The notes under the pieces are model-generated. The model saw only the letters and a list, made by a program, of their open reading frames with translations, was not told the origin of the DNA and did not search any database. Position numbers and translations under genes: made by a program. Positions 1 through 10,171 of a stretch of DNA of 64,000 nucleotides are shown here, piece by piece. Each line of letters starts with the position of its first letter. Position 1 is the stretch's first letter. Source of the DNA: Albugo candida (lineage: Eukaryota; Oomycota; Peronosporomycetes; Albuginales; Albuginaceae); contig CAJNAR010000177.1 in assembly GCA_905220665.1 (NCBI GenBank), positions 248,001 to 312,000 on the forward strand. Direction: 5' to 3'.

Positions 1-8
1 CTTAGTAC

Positions 9-37
9 TTTTAACAATAACCACGATCCCGTTCTAG
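9..37 (+). other. Probable 3' intron end (branch point and acceptor) of the bL21m gene
   Basis: TTTAAC near position 9-14 and a CTAG acceptor ending at 37 fit a short oomycete intron end. The L21 reading frame is open only after this point. An alternative acceptor is the GTAG ending at 50. Confidence 0.45.
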
Positions 38-274
38 GTCCTTCTTGTAGGCTCGCAGCAAGAAACGATCGTTGGACATCCACTCGTGCACGGCGCTGTC
101 GTGCGTGCTCGTGTGGAAGAACAAACACTCGACGAGAAGATCGATATCTTCAAAAAAAAGCGTCGGAAAAACTATCGTCGATGGAATGGATTTCGTCGAC
201 AAGTTACGGTGCTACGGGTAACTGATATCATCCCATCGGTGCTCACCGAAACCGAGGCGACAAAAGTGCAATGA
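38..274 (+). CDS. MRPL21: Mitochondrial ribosomal protein bL21m, 3'-terminal exon (partial)
   Basis: This is the C-terminal exon of a bL21-type large-subunit ribosomal protein, presumably of the mitochondrial ribosome, where bL21 binds 23S-type rRNA. The open frame begins with VLLVG, continues through a G-x-P-x-V-x-GA-x-V segment, and carries the family hallmark IFKKKRRKNYRR (about residues 37-48 of this exon) followed by GFRRQ and V-x-x-TDI. These are the core blocks of bacterial and mitochondrial L21. The frame upstream is closed by TAG at 35-37. That TAG also works as a splice acceptor, with a pyrimidine-containing stretch and a TTTAAC branch-like sequence before it, so I start the exon at 38. 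The 5' part lies outside the window. The stop is TGA at 272-274. Family identity is strong; the exact exon start is inferred. Mitochondrial location rests on its being a bacterial-type L21 encoded in a eukaryotic nuclear context. Confidence 0.85.
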   Translation, partial: VLLVGSQQETIVGHPLVHGAVVRARVEEQTLDEKIDIFKKKRRKNYRRWNGFRRQVTVLRVTDIIPSVLTETEATKVQ

Positions 275-2282
275 TTAACCAATAGATTCTTCTTTTCAAG
301 CTGAGACTTTATCCTCAACTTCAATGTCGTGAATACGCGGAACGCTATTTTCGAGCTGACTACAGGCTTCTATTAGGAAGCAACACAATGGGTTTATTGA
401 CCAATGGGATTTGAGATAGTTTTAATCGGAAAAGGCAAAATGCAAATAGAAAGCTCTTTTCGTTCATTTAGATGCAATGCTGTGAATACATACGAGCGAG
501 CCTCTCTGATATACGATGATCTGATTAATGGTTCTGAATCTCCTGCGCAAATCTTCTTCAACAGCTAATTGACTGCGCCCTCTCCATATCTCATCAACGT
601 ATTGGGGCTCATCCATAGAGACATTCGCAACGCTGTAGCTGGTTGAGTGATACCGCAATAGATTTTTTGAGAGAAATAGCTGCTTTGGTCGGATGCTAGC
701 TATTCCAAGACTTGGGGTGAGCATATTACTTCTCTCCTACAAAAAAGCTGCAATCTTTCAAGAAAATGTGTCAAATTAGGGTCACCGATCGAATTCTTCA
801 AATTCGACACAGTTTGAAAATTCTCAGTAGAAGCTTCGTCGTATACTTTTTAAGCGTATTGAAAATCAGCAATCACTTGCATAGGATTTTAACGCCTATG
901 GTACGAATGTTGGGCTCAATAAAATCGAAGCTGATCCACTTCATGGGAACGACTTGCTGCAGCTGGGAGGATTGAACGTGTGTTTAACGATGTACAAAGG
1001 AGAAGCTATACGGTCCAGCGGATATCGAAACGTGAAGACTGACGTCCATGAAAATCATCATTCACCGTAAATTGAGCGGGGTGGAATATTCGACGGATAA
1101 GCAGTGTGCAAATTCTCAGCAGCCCTCTAAACACATCTTCTCCAATATCGTGGGGTTATGTGCTCGCCGTAGAAAAAGTACTTTAAGAAATTCGCACCAA
1201 CGTCCTAATAAGGACAGCGTGATACGCACCCCTTTTTTCCGATCTATCCCTCGACGCTTCTCAATTGAACTGAAGTGTCTATTTCAAGACGCCGGCCGCC
1301 TGATCAATCTCTGCGACAACTTTTCTTGCAAGCTTAGAACACGCGAACAAGTTGGCTTACAGTAAAATGGTTCTTATTAAGCGCTCAATGCGCAAATGTT
1401 TCAATTTCAGTTTTCCATTTGCAACGTACTGAGCTTCCAAAAATATGCGAAATTGAGCAAGACAATGGTATGACGCCGTGTATCGTCTAAAGTAGAAGAT
1501 GTAGTTCCTCCGTGAAATCGAGGAGTCCTTACTCAGTCCATCCCAATCCAAATCAAAGCGGATTCCTAGCCAACCACTGGGCGCGGAATGCATCATCACA
1601 TTGCACTGAGGGTGTCTATGTTTGCTCATGGAATGCCGTTGTTTGAATACAAATTATCTGCACACTCAACGGCGTAAATATTGTCTCAATTCTTCAACAT
1701 CGTCCGCATTTTTGACTGGTTACCATAATATAACATAGTGCTGTCTGTAGAATCAAAATAAATGCAGACCTAACGTGCATGCATTTGGTCGAGTCACTGC
1801 TTGAGATTTCTATAATCAGCCTACTTGGAAGCTACTTTGGGAGCTGTCTCGTTCACAGCGTCTCCGATTGATTACGGATCAAATTCTCTGCAAAAGCTGG
1901 TTCGACAAGTTGGTATGAAAAAAGGAAGGAGCGTTCCCTAAAAAACTTAGCCATATGCGATTCTACCACGTATTGTATACATCTGACGAGGATTTTCCTT
2001 CTCTACCGCTCTTATGTACGAAACGTCCCACGTGTTTTTGTTACCACAAGAAGAGTCAGTCTGTATGCAAGAGAAGAAGGTCCGCATTACAGATTTCAAC
2101 ATCATTCTTCTCTATTCTTTGGTGTTGTGTATGCATAGCCTTAACGTAAGCGGTGGCGGTACTAAGTTATGGTGCGAGACATCAGACAGAGAACACATTA
2201 CCTTGGCCTACTTTTTCCATAGACATAAGAAACCGACATAGTCACTAGTCCAAGCTAGAATGTAATTGTTTTGTATGAATAT
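275..2282. other. Intergenic; duplicated non-coding flank of the family-1 gene
   Basis: No gene is recognised here. From about 420 the sequence is the 5' flank of the family-1 secreted-protein gene. Parts of it recur at 13080-13830 (same orientation) and at 23740-25010 (inverted). Short open frames in it (for example 464-724 minus) are not conserved as proteins between copies. Confidence 0.6.
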
Positions 2283-3280
2283 ATGAAGCATTTGCAAAGC
2301 ATTCTTGGAACAGTAATCCATGTGCACTGTCAGCATCTTTCAGCGATCATCTTCGCTATTCTTGCTCTGGCTCCTACGATCAACGCCAATTCAAAAATAG
2401 CGATGAAAAATGCGAGTGACATCTCTGTTAATGACAAATACCACTACGATTTCGAATTACAGGTGGCCAACAAATTAATCTGCTTGGAGATCCTGCAAGC
2501 AGACTTCTCTGAATTCACAGCAGTTTCTATACTTGTAAATTCAGAGGGGACGTTTTGCTCATTCGTCAAAACGTACGATAACGAAAAGGTCGTCTCTTCA
2601 AAAATTCTCATCGAGGAACATGCACCGTGTATTACCTGGATACAAACAGCACAGATAGCGCTATGTAAGTTGGCGAAAAGTGCAGCGGTCATTTTGATTG
2701 CGAATATGGGAATCAATGTGCTCACGACAAATGCTCGAACAAGCCGGGAGTTTTGCAACATGTGTAGGGATGAACCCTCGAGAGAATGATGTGGTCGCAA
2801 GAACCGAAAATAGATCGCATCAAGATTGTGTCAAACAATTTGCCTCTAAGAATGGTGCAAAGGATACAGAATATTCTGTCAACACGTACGATGGAAAAAC
2901 GAGTAAGTGCACTCACGCTACTGGTATCAAAGGACTTACCACGATAGAGCTGAAACAGGATTTTTACCTTGAGAAATAACTTTTCTCACTTTCATGATGA
3001 GATGTTTGTAATGCGAAAATACATTTGAGTGCTGACTTTTCTTTGTCGAATTTTGCTCGCATACTATCTTTGCTTCAAACTGGACCGCTCTTTATCTCGC
3101 TCAGCACTGACTGATTACAGCATTCCTCTTGGCTAACAGCACACGCTTTCGAACGATATGTAAAAAGGAAGAGGATGCTTGGATTGAAAAGAATAAGTAA
3201 TACTGTGCGGACCATTGTTTGAGCCAGGGAAGTTTTTCTGTCCGCAAAGAACAAAAAGGGCAATTCCATGACGTGCATAG
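420..3280 (+). repeat. Segmental duplication block A, copy 1
   Basis: This block holds a family-1 secreted-protein pseudogene and its flanks. Stretches at 420-975 match 13085-13830. Stretches around 1955-3010 match 14960-15990. Stretches from about 790 to 3270 match the reverse complement of 19861-25010. Examples that can be read by eye are the segment around 1775-1800 against the inverted 24010-24060, and 3080-3270 against the inverted 19861-20070. Confidence 0.8.
2283..2979 (+). pseudogene. Broken family-1 secreted cysteine-motif protein (copy 1)
   Basis: This is a decayed paralogue of the intact gene at 15229-15912. The first ATG in frame, at 2283, begins a hydrophobic signal-like segment (IIFAILALAP, then INANS). 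The frame aligns with the paralogue up to about 2640. The conserved cysteine motif (C-x5-C-x5-C-x4-C, starting CSGHFDC) is then found in a different frame at about 2662-2770, behind an in-frame TAA. The C-terminal block, with DCVKQF and the TYDGKTSKCTH segment, lies in the third frame up to 2979. At least two frameshifts and one or two stops are therefore needed, so I call it a pseudogene. The third copy (20159-23475, minus) has GAA at the position of the TAA, which suggests a point mutation here. GTAAGT at this site could look like a splice donor, but the paralogues align straight through it. Confidence 0.8.
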
Positions 3281-3317
3281 TACCTCTGTTATTGGCTCAG
3301 TTGAACGTGTCTATATT

Positions 3318-3322
3318 ACTAG
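3318..3322 (+). repeat. Target site duplication ACTAG, left (Copia-1)
   Basis: ACTAG directly precedes the 5' LTR and recurs directly after the 3' LTR at 8396-8400. A 5-bp duplication is typical of Copia integrase. Confidence 0.9.
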
Positions 3323-3543
3323 TGTTGAAACACTTCGGCTACTGAAGGCGACAGAGTGGGACTGTTGATGGGTCCAAACATGAGTGATGGTGAAACGACG
3401 CGACCATTCGGGATGGGCAAGGTGATTTGGAGAAACCTACGCAGAAGAGATTGAAGGTAACGGACAGCGAAGGTAACTCAAGACATAAGCTTTAATACAT
3501 TAAGTTCTCGATTAACCATCTAACTCTCAGCTCGGCTTCTACA
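3323..3543 (+). repeat. Copia-1 5' LTR
   Basis: This 221-bp LTR begins TGTTGAAACA and ends TTCTACA. It matches 8159-8395 over its full length with scattered substitutions and one 16-bp indel. Confidence 0.92.
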
Positions 3544-3556
3544 GGTTATGAGCCCA
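3544..3556 (+). other. Copia-1 primer-binding site (half initiator-tRNA-Met type), overlapping the gag start
   Basis: GGTTATGAGCCCA directly follows the LTR. It is complementary to the anticodon stem-loop of an initiator tRNA-Met of the U33 type (CUCAUAA loop). Drosophila copia uses the same internal half-tRNA site, as GGTTATGGGCCC. The ATG of gag (3548) lies inside this site. The perfect match assumes a host tRNA with U33. Confidence 0.75.
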
Positions 3557-4852
3557 AAGCATACTGACTCCACCTCCGCTCAGTTCGGCCCGGCACGCGG
3601 CGTTGCCGAGACGAACGTGAACGCACTGAACGTGGTTACTGACCCGTCTCAGATACGAGAGAAGGCGCGATCGGTCTCGGGAACTTCCGAGGCCCAAGAT
3701 GGCGTTAGTCAAACCTCTGACGTGAGCTCTGAGCGCATGGGACGACTTGAAGGACTCCTCGAGGGGATGGCAGAGCAGCAAGACCAGTTCATGGCGAACC
3801 AACTCAAGATGCAAGATCAGTTGAGCCGCCGGGCTGAAGACAAGCCCAAGCCACCCTTCGAGCACTCGTTCAACGGTTCAAGCGCATTCACGGATTTCAT
3901 CCGAGCGCGCGACCGTCGCATGAGAAGAGGATCACTTGACGATCCAATGCCAACTGTCGCGCCGACTGCACCCTCGCACATGCCGCCGCCTAACCCGCCG
4001 CCGCAACAAAGGGAGCAACCAACCTTAGCGCAGAATTTCGTACCACCGAAAGGCCATGGACTAAAAATAACAAAACCTCGGGACCTAGACTGGCCCGGTT
4101 TTGCTAAGTTCTCAGGAAAAGAGACTTACACGGGTGTGGGTGCCGACTTCAAGGGATGGGGAATGCGTTTTCTGCAGCGACTTGGCGTGGCGCAGCTTAT
4201 GAGTGGAGGTGAATGGCCGGAAGACTTCAAGATTCTCGCGCTTAGTAAAAGTCTTGCAGGCTCGGCTCTGAGTTATTGTGAAAAGATGCTACCAGTTTGG
4301 ACGGTGGTATCAAACACTCTTGAACACGTTATGAACAGCATGTTGATGCTATACATGACACCGATCCCATCGACGAAAGGGATCGAATTAATGAAGATCG
4401 AGAAGGATCGCAGCCGGACGTGGCCTGAGCACTACCTGTACTTGGCGTACGTGGCAGAGCGGTCGGGCAATTCGGAACAAAGTGTGCTAGAATGTTTGTG
4501 CAAGTCAGCTACAGCACATACCCAGATCGCAATGTTGACTAGGATAAACGCCCAGAGAGCTGACTATCTTGTGCAAGCCGCCGAATTGGTTGCATTTGCA
4601 ATTGACTTCGAAGTCAGCACTAGCAAGCAAAGAAACGGAGCCGGTCGTACTGAACGCTCAGTTTATGGACAAGGAGGTCGGTATAACAGCGATGGGAAGC
4701 AGACCAAAATGGGCGTAGAGGGGGCTACGTCGCACGAGTCGGGACCTCCGACTACCGAACATGATATGGATGCGGTGAAGCCGGGCACATTAAAGCTAAT
4801 TGCCCCGAGAAAAAGAGCGGTGGCGGCTCCTTATCTAGAAGAGTCGCATTAG
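3548..4852 (+). CDS. gag: Copia-1 Gag polyprotein
   Basis: This intact 434-residue frame encodes the retrotransposon capsid precursor. It starts MSPKH at the ATG inside the primer-binding site. Residues 1-100 are charged and helical. A proline-rich spacer (PPPNPPPQQRE) follows near residue 150. A capsid-like region follows, starting KITKPRDLDWPGFAKFSG, with a GADFKGWG segment in which Copia-2 Gag has a related GAGFGPWG. No CX2CX4HX4C zinc knuckle is visible, so the nucleocapsid end is lost or out of frame. The frame ends at TAG 4850-4852. The protease motif follows about 40 nt later in another frame, so a pol fusion is no longer possible without a shift. Confidence 0.85.
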   Translation: MSPKHTDSTSAQFGPARGVAETNVNALNVVTDPSQIREKARSVSGTSEAQDGVSQTSDVSSERMGRLEGLLEGMAEQQDQFMANQLKMQDQLSRRAEDKPKPPFEHSFNGSSAFTDFIRARDRRMRRGSLDDPMPTVAPTAPSHMPPPNPPPQQREQPTLAQNFVPPKGHGLKITKPRDLDWPGFAKFSGKETYTGVGADFKGWGMRFLQRLGVAQLMSGGEWPEDFKILALSKSLAGSALSYCEKMLPVWTVVSNTLEHVMNSMLMLYMTPIPSTKGIELMKIEKDRSRTWPEHYLYLAYVAERSGNSEQSVLECLCKSATAHTQIAMLTRINAQRADYLVQAAELVAFAIDFEVSTSKQRNGAGRTERSVYGQGGRYNSDGKQTKMGVEGATSHESGPPTTEHDMDAVKPGTLKLIAPRKRAVAAPYLEESH

Positions 4853-4872
4853 CCGTTGGTACCGGTACTGGT

Positions 4873-7800
4873 GCCGACTCCACTTCCTGGATTTTAGACA
4901 GTGGGTCGAACGTGCACCTCGTGAGGATTCGAGGATGCTGAAGAATGCAGTGGAATGTGACCATACATGTCGCGCGGCGAATAACACTATGGCCCGAGTA
5001 ACCAAGGTTGGATCAGCTGAGCTAAAGACGGTGATAAATGGACAAGAGGTCATGGTCGACCTATCTGAAGTCCATTATGCAGAAAACCTAGCTGATAACA
5101 TCGTCAGCTATGGTGCATTGGAAGAGCGCGGGGTTTACCTCGAGAGACACGGCCACCACAGCTACGTGGTGCGTCAAGCGGACAAGATGAAGATTTTTGA
5201 GGTCTTTCGCCCCAACCACGTCCTACCACTTGACGTAAAATGCGATTTTACAAAAGAGGAACGAGCTCAAGGGATCAGTTCGGCTGTGCAACAAGTATAC
5301 GACAAGTTTGACGAAGCAGTAACAAAGACAACACTACTTGAGCTTCACCAGCGACTCGGCCATTTGACCTACGACACTGTTGTTCGCATGGCCGACTCGG
5401 CGGGATCGGAGATTCACCTAATGGATCGATCTCGGCCTAATTGCCTCACATGCGCGCAGGGCAAGCAAAGTAAGAACAATCAGTCGAAGAAGGATACGGG
5501 CAGAAACGCCCCGATTGACAAACTTGGCGGGGTTCTCGGAAGTGATATCAAAGAACCAATGACACCGAAAGACAGGCGTGGTAACAGGTACATAATCAAC
5601 TTCGTTGATTATTCAACCAACTAAGTACGCGTTTTTGGCGCGAAGAACAAGGTTGAGGCGACCAAGAATTTCGAAAACTTTCTACTCTACTTTGAGAAGA
5701 GATTTGAATGTCGCGTCCATGTGCTGCGCACAGATGGCGGCAAAGAGTACGCCAACGTGGACCTGTTTTACAATTCAGCTGGTGTCAGACGCCAAGTTAG
5801 CGAAGCCGACAATCAGGCTTCAAAAGGGAAAGCTGAAAGAATGCATAGGACGATTCTCAATATGGTGAGGTGCATGCTGTTTGTGAGTGGTCTACCGATG
5901 TACTTTTGGGGAGATGCCGTTGAGTACGCGGCGTATGTTTTGAATCGGACCTCATGCAGCATCAATACGAAACGTATGTCGCCGATCGAGATGTTGACAG
6001 GTACTATACCGAGCCTATCGGATTCATTGACTTTCGGCAGTACATGCTCGGTGTTCAGAAACCTCGGCAAAAGAGCGTGGAAACCAAGAAGCACAGGTCG
6101 GACTGATACTCGGCAAAAATGATGAAACCAAGGGATTCAGGGTCTACCTGCCAAAGGAGAGAATTGTTATCACAACTCAGCACGTTCGAAATGTTGAGAC
6201 GCTTACCAGTGATAAGAATGTGCAGTTACAGGCGCAGTTGGAGTGTGAAGACCCTAAACAACGTGGCGCTGTACTAAAGCCGGGCGAGATCACTAAGCAG
6301 AAGGAGCCGGAGACAGCTCTACCACAGAGAGCGAAGATTACAGCAAAATCAAAGAAGAGCTCACCTAAGGCAGGAAGGAGCATAATCGCGGATGAAGATT
6401 CTGACCGCGATTTCGAACAACTGCCCGCCGAGGACGAGGCGCTTAATCACGTGCGAACGCGCAACATGGGCTCCAAGCACGTGCCCGAAAGCCGGGTGAG
6501 TACAGTTTTGCTCAAAGACCCAAAGAGTTATCGCGAAGCGATAAAAGACCCGCTGGTGGGTCAATGGAAAGAGGCAATGCGAACGGAAATAGAGGCTTTG
6601 GAGCACAATGACACATGGGAAGTGGTACAAAAGCCCCGTGACGCCAAGTTGCTTCACATTTAGTGGGTGTACAAGCTCAAGATGCACGCCGACGGTACTA
6701 TCGAGAGGTACAAAGCGAGGCTAGTGGCACGTGGCGATGAACAAGTATATGGCGTCGATTATACATAAACGTTCTCGGCTGTGATGGAGATGGTATCTGG
6801 TAAGGTGATTCTCGCGGTGTCAAGAATCTGGGGCGTGCCTGCACGTCACGGCGATGTGCCAAGTGCTTACGTCAAAACTGACAAGGAAGAAGATTTGGAG
6901 ATTTTACTTCACATTCCATAGGGTATGGACATTGACGCAGAATTAATGGAAACTCTCGGCATGAAGTATAAGAGACAGCTCACTCTAAGACTCAAGAAAG
7001 GCTTGTACGGCCTGAAACAATCAGGCAGGCTATGGAACCTGATGCTCAACGACATATTGAAGTCACTCGGCTTCAGCCAGAGCTACACGGGCAGCTGCTT
7101 ATACGGCAAAGAGGATATCAAGGGCAAGACACTCGCTGGTATATACGTGGATGATATACTAGCTACAGGTACCAGCGTACAGAAGGTCGACGAATTTTTT
7201 AATGACATGAAGGTTGTTGAGCTAAAGGATCTCGGCATTGTTACCAAGTTTCTTGGCATCGTGTTCGACTATGACGCCGAAACCGGCTGGGTATTGGACC
7301 AGGAATGTGTCATCGACGAAATGCTCGAGAAGCTCGGGTTGTCCAAGTCAGCATCAGTGAAAGTGCCGATCGGTGGAGAAGATGGCGAAGATGGAGACGC
7401 AGGCAGCGCACTACTACCATCGAGAGGTAGCGGCACACCACACAGGCCGAATGTGCAAATTTTCCAGTCGATGGTGGGAAGTCTCCTATGGATCAGCCGG
7501 TGCACGCGCCCCGATATAGAGTTCGCAGTGCACCGAGCAACCCGAAGTTCGCATGCGCCGAGCGAAGTTGATTGGCGCTCGATTAAGAAGATAGCGAAGT
7601 ACCTGAAGGATACCAAGCATCTCAAGTTCATGATGCGCAGTGACCCATCTGCGATGAAAAGAGAAGGCGTGCTAGTTGAAGCTTTCAGCGACGCTGATTA
7701 CGCAGCGGACAAGACTAACCGAAAATCGGTAAGCGGTGGCGTGTTGATGGTGGGCGGTATGATTGTCGGCTGGCTATGCAAGAAACAAAAATGCGTGGCT

Positions 7801-8181
7801 CTATCTACAATGGAGGCTGAGTTTGTGGCGGTTTCTCAAACTGCCGCTGAAATGGTTGGCATACTGGAGCTACTTAAAGAGATCGGCATGCCAATTACAA
7901 CGGAGTCACTACTTCACGTCGACAATCAAGCAGCGATAACTCAGATCAGGAGTGAGGACACGTCTGGTCGAGCTAAGCATATTGACGTGCGGTACAAGTT
8001 TGTGAAGGATCTCGAAAAAAAAAGTTATCAAGGTACAGTACTGCGAGTCCTAGAGTATGCGTGCGGCCATCCTGACCAAGGTGCTCCCAGCGCCGCGACT
8101 CAGCGAACTACGCGGACTTGTGATGCTCAGTGGGTAAGGAATTCCACACGGGAAGGAGTGTTGGAACAGTGCGACTACTGA
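4873..8181 (+). pseudogene. pol: Copia-1 pol (protease, integrase, reverse transcriptase, RNase H), broken
   Basis: The pieces lie in order. The protease segment SWILDSGSNVHLV starts near 4885. A pre-integrase zinc-binding segment lies in 4935-5624 (LHQRLGHL, then CLTCAQGK). The integrase core follows with GSD near 5543, RTDGGKEY at about 5724 and the KAERMHRT glutamate near 5835. A linker covers 6220-6660. The reverse transcriptase runs from WVYKLK (6664) to YVDD (7144-7155), and RNase H-like sequence to 8181 contains STMEAEF and KHIDVRYKFV. Frames change around 4925, 5624 and 6122. Three in-frame stops break the reverse transcriptase: TAG at 6661, TAA at 6766 (an expected GAA in DYTETFS) and TAG at 6919 (an expected CAG in HIPQGM). 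Each is explained by one base change. Confidence 0.9.
8150..8158 (+). other. Copia-1 polypurine tract
   Basis: GGGAAGGAG lies immediately upstream of the 3' LTR, the usual place for plus-strand priming. Copia-2 has AGGAAGGAG in the same place. Confidence 0.75.
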
Positions 8182-8395
8182 AGGCGACAGAGTGCGACTG
8201 ATGATGGGTCTGAGCATTAGTGATGGTGAAACGACGCAACCATTCGGGATGGGCAAGGTGATTTGGAGAAACCTACGCAGAAGAGATTGACGGTAACGGA
8301 GATTGGAGGTAACGGACAGCGAAGGTAACTCAAGATATAAGCTTGAATACATTAAGTTCTCAATTAACCATCTAACTCTCAGTTCGGCTTCTACA
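8159..8395 (+). repeat. Copia-1 3' LTR
   Basis: This 237-bp LTR is 16 bp longer than the 5' LTR because a GGTAACGGA-containing stretch is tandemly repeated (about 8290-8320). Confidence 0.92.
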
Positions 8396-8400
8396 ACTAG
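8396..8400 (+). repeat. Target site duplication ACTAG, right (Copia-1)
   Basis: This matches 3318-3322. Confidence 0.9.
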
Positions 8401-8730
8401 AATTAAGCTAACTGACTTCTCTAGTTGCCTAGGCTATCTTAAATAGCAAAATATACATATAAAAAACGTTTCGTGAAATACTTGTGAGAGATGATAATAT
8501 GTTTTCTCGTTGATAACCCCGTATCGCAGTAATCTCAGCCACCTTAATACGAGACTGTGTCCAGCTTGTAAATGCTGTAAAGGTAAAGTTGTAAGGTTGT
8601 AAAAATGGTCCAAAAGTACCGTGACTTGTAGAACGGTCCAAACGTATCGTGTGTTTATAATGGTCAAAAGTCCCGTGTTGTGCAAATTGGTGTGCGCCAC
8701 ACGACGGTGAGCATAAGCGGTCAACTAGGA

Positions 8731-9414
8731 CTAGGATCCGAGCTGCACTTGCATTTCGACTCGCCTGTGGCGTACCCGTAGCAATGATCTTCGACTTCTG
8801 AAAAAGCCGCCGCATGATCCTTGCGTTGCGAGTTGTTCCAAAACTTTAGCAAGCCGAATGCGTTCATCTTGGTCGTAACACTGTCTTCGAAAGTACCGAA
8901 CGTGTGCGCTAAACGTGAGTAGATCACGGAAATTGCTGGAATTGTCGGAGTAACAGAACGCTGATCGAAAAGACGACGATTCCGATCTGAAGTGCAGTGT
9001 CACCGCTTGCAATGCTAGCCATAAATCTGATATGATATCTAAATATTCTTTCCAATCCGACCGTAGTGTTGGTACGATTGCACATGCAATATGCGTCCAA
9101 CGTGGTCCGGATGAGAAAAACTGATCCCAACTAGGGAATAACTCTCTCCAAAACTGTGCCGTGTGATCGCACTCTAGAAAGAGATGCTGATCGGATTCCA
9201 CCGCCCTACACGAAGGTAGCGTGCACAATATAATGTCGGGCTGAATATTCTTTAAGAACCAGAAACGAGATCGAACTGGCAACATTCGAAAGTCTAGACG
9301 AAACTGTAATTCTTCGAAATTGGTAATACACGTTTCCGAAGTTGCCGTGATATAGCCATAAAAGTTCGAACTCGTTCTGAATCCAGTGCGTCCGATCTCT
9401 CCCGTGATGATCAC
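8731..9414 (-). pseudogene. LINE copy 1 C-terminal zinc-segment region (zf-RVT-like)
   Basis: This 227-codon frame carries the spacing CTLPSCRAVESDQHLFLEC, a cysteine/histidine cluster typical of the C-terminus of plant and oomycete LINE ORF2 proteins. It then runs into an arginine-rich tail. The preceding 9411-10586 frame belongs to the same ORF2 but is out of phase in parts. Confidence 0.7.
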
Positions 9415-10171
9415 AGTGTCAACATTAGATGACTCCTTGTTGGTTCGGGAGGTTTCCAGACGATTCTTGAGAGTTGTGCGCGTGGAATAGATGGAAAATA
9501 ATGTTTCCTCTCCTTACTTTTTACTCCCACATAAAATGATGTGCCACTTGTGGTTGGTGTAATCCAAGTGATAATACCAATCGTCGAGTGGATACGCTGG
9601 AGAATCTGAGTGACTTCATTGTAAAGTCGACCCAGCAACTTTTCTTCAGACATATCCGATGTGTTCGGCTCTTCGTCGTTGTAATACATGTCGACAAAAT
9701 CTTCCTTCGTTGGCCATGTGTCGTTTTCACGAAAAAAGTCTTGCAAACTTCGAACGTCGAAAAGTGTAGCAAACGTTTTTCGAAATGTTCGATCTGGTTC
9801 ATTCACCATGCCAAGATTGTACCAAACGTTCTGCGTACTCGGATGAAGAGTAGCAGCTTCGTAATGTAGCTTTTGGTCGCAGTGAAACCACATCGGTTGT
9901 TCCGTGTAGTACTGACGGCGTTGTGAAACATTTAAATCTGACATTAAAATGCTCCAATCCATCTGATGCCACATTCTAAATGCTTGTTTCCACCATGACG
10001 ATATGCTCTCCCATTGAACCATTTCCCATGTCGATTTGGTGCGATGGTGAATATATCCATCGGCTTGTGTGGTCCAAAGGGAGTTTGAATAAGATGTAAT
10101 AATTCCGTCGAAGCAGTTGTCCAATTCGCAGGAATACTTGTTGACGCATCGGATGCGAACTGCTGAAGGAA

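Larger units (their letters stand above)
3323..8395 (+). mobile_element. Copia-1, Ty1/copia LTR retrotransposon, decayed
   Basis: This is a 5.07-kb element bounded by TG...CA LTRs and an ACTAG target duplication. The order of domains is Gag, aspartic protease (DSG), GAG-pre-integrase zinc finger, integrase core, reverse transcriptase (YVDD) and RNase H. Integrase before reverse transcriptase is diagnostic of the Copia (Pseudoviridae-type) order. Gag is open, but pol is broken by frameshifts and by three in-frame stops in the reverse transcriptase, so the element is not autonomous. The two LTRs differ at many positions and by a 16-bp indel, which indicates an old insertion. It sits between duplication block A and the 3' end of a LINE. 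Confidence 0.95.

Noticed and set aside
2655..2700. An intron with GTAAGT donor in family-1 copy 1
   Set aside because: The paralogues align through this site without a gap, so removing it would delete conserved sequence.
9588..9869. Plus-strand open frames inside the LINE copies (for example 9588-9869, 11849-12202, 27944-28207)
   Set aside because: They are antisense shadows of ORF2 and are similar between copies only because the LINE is.
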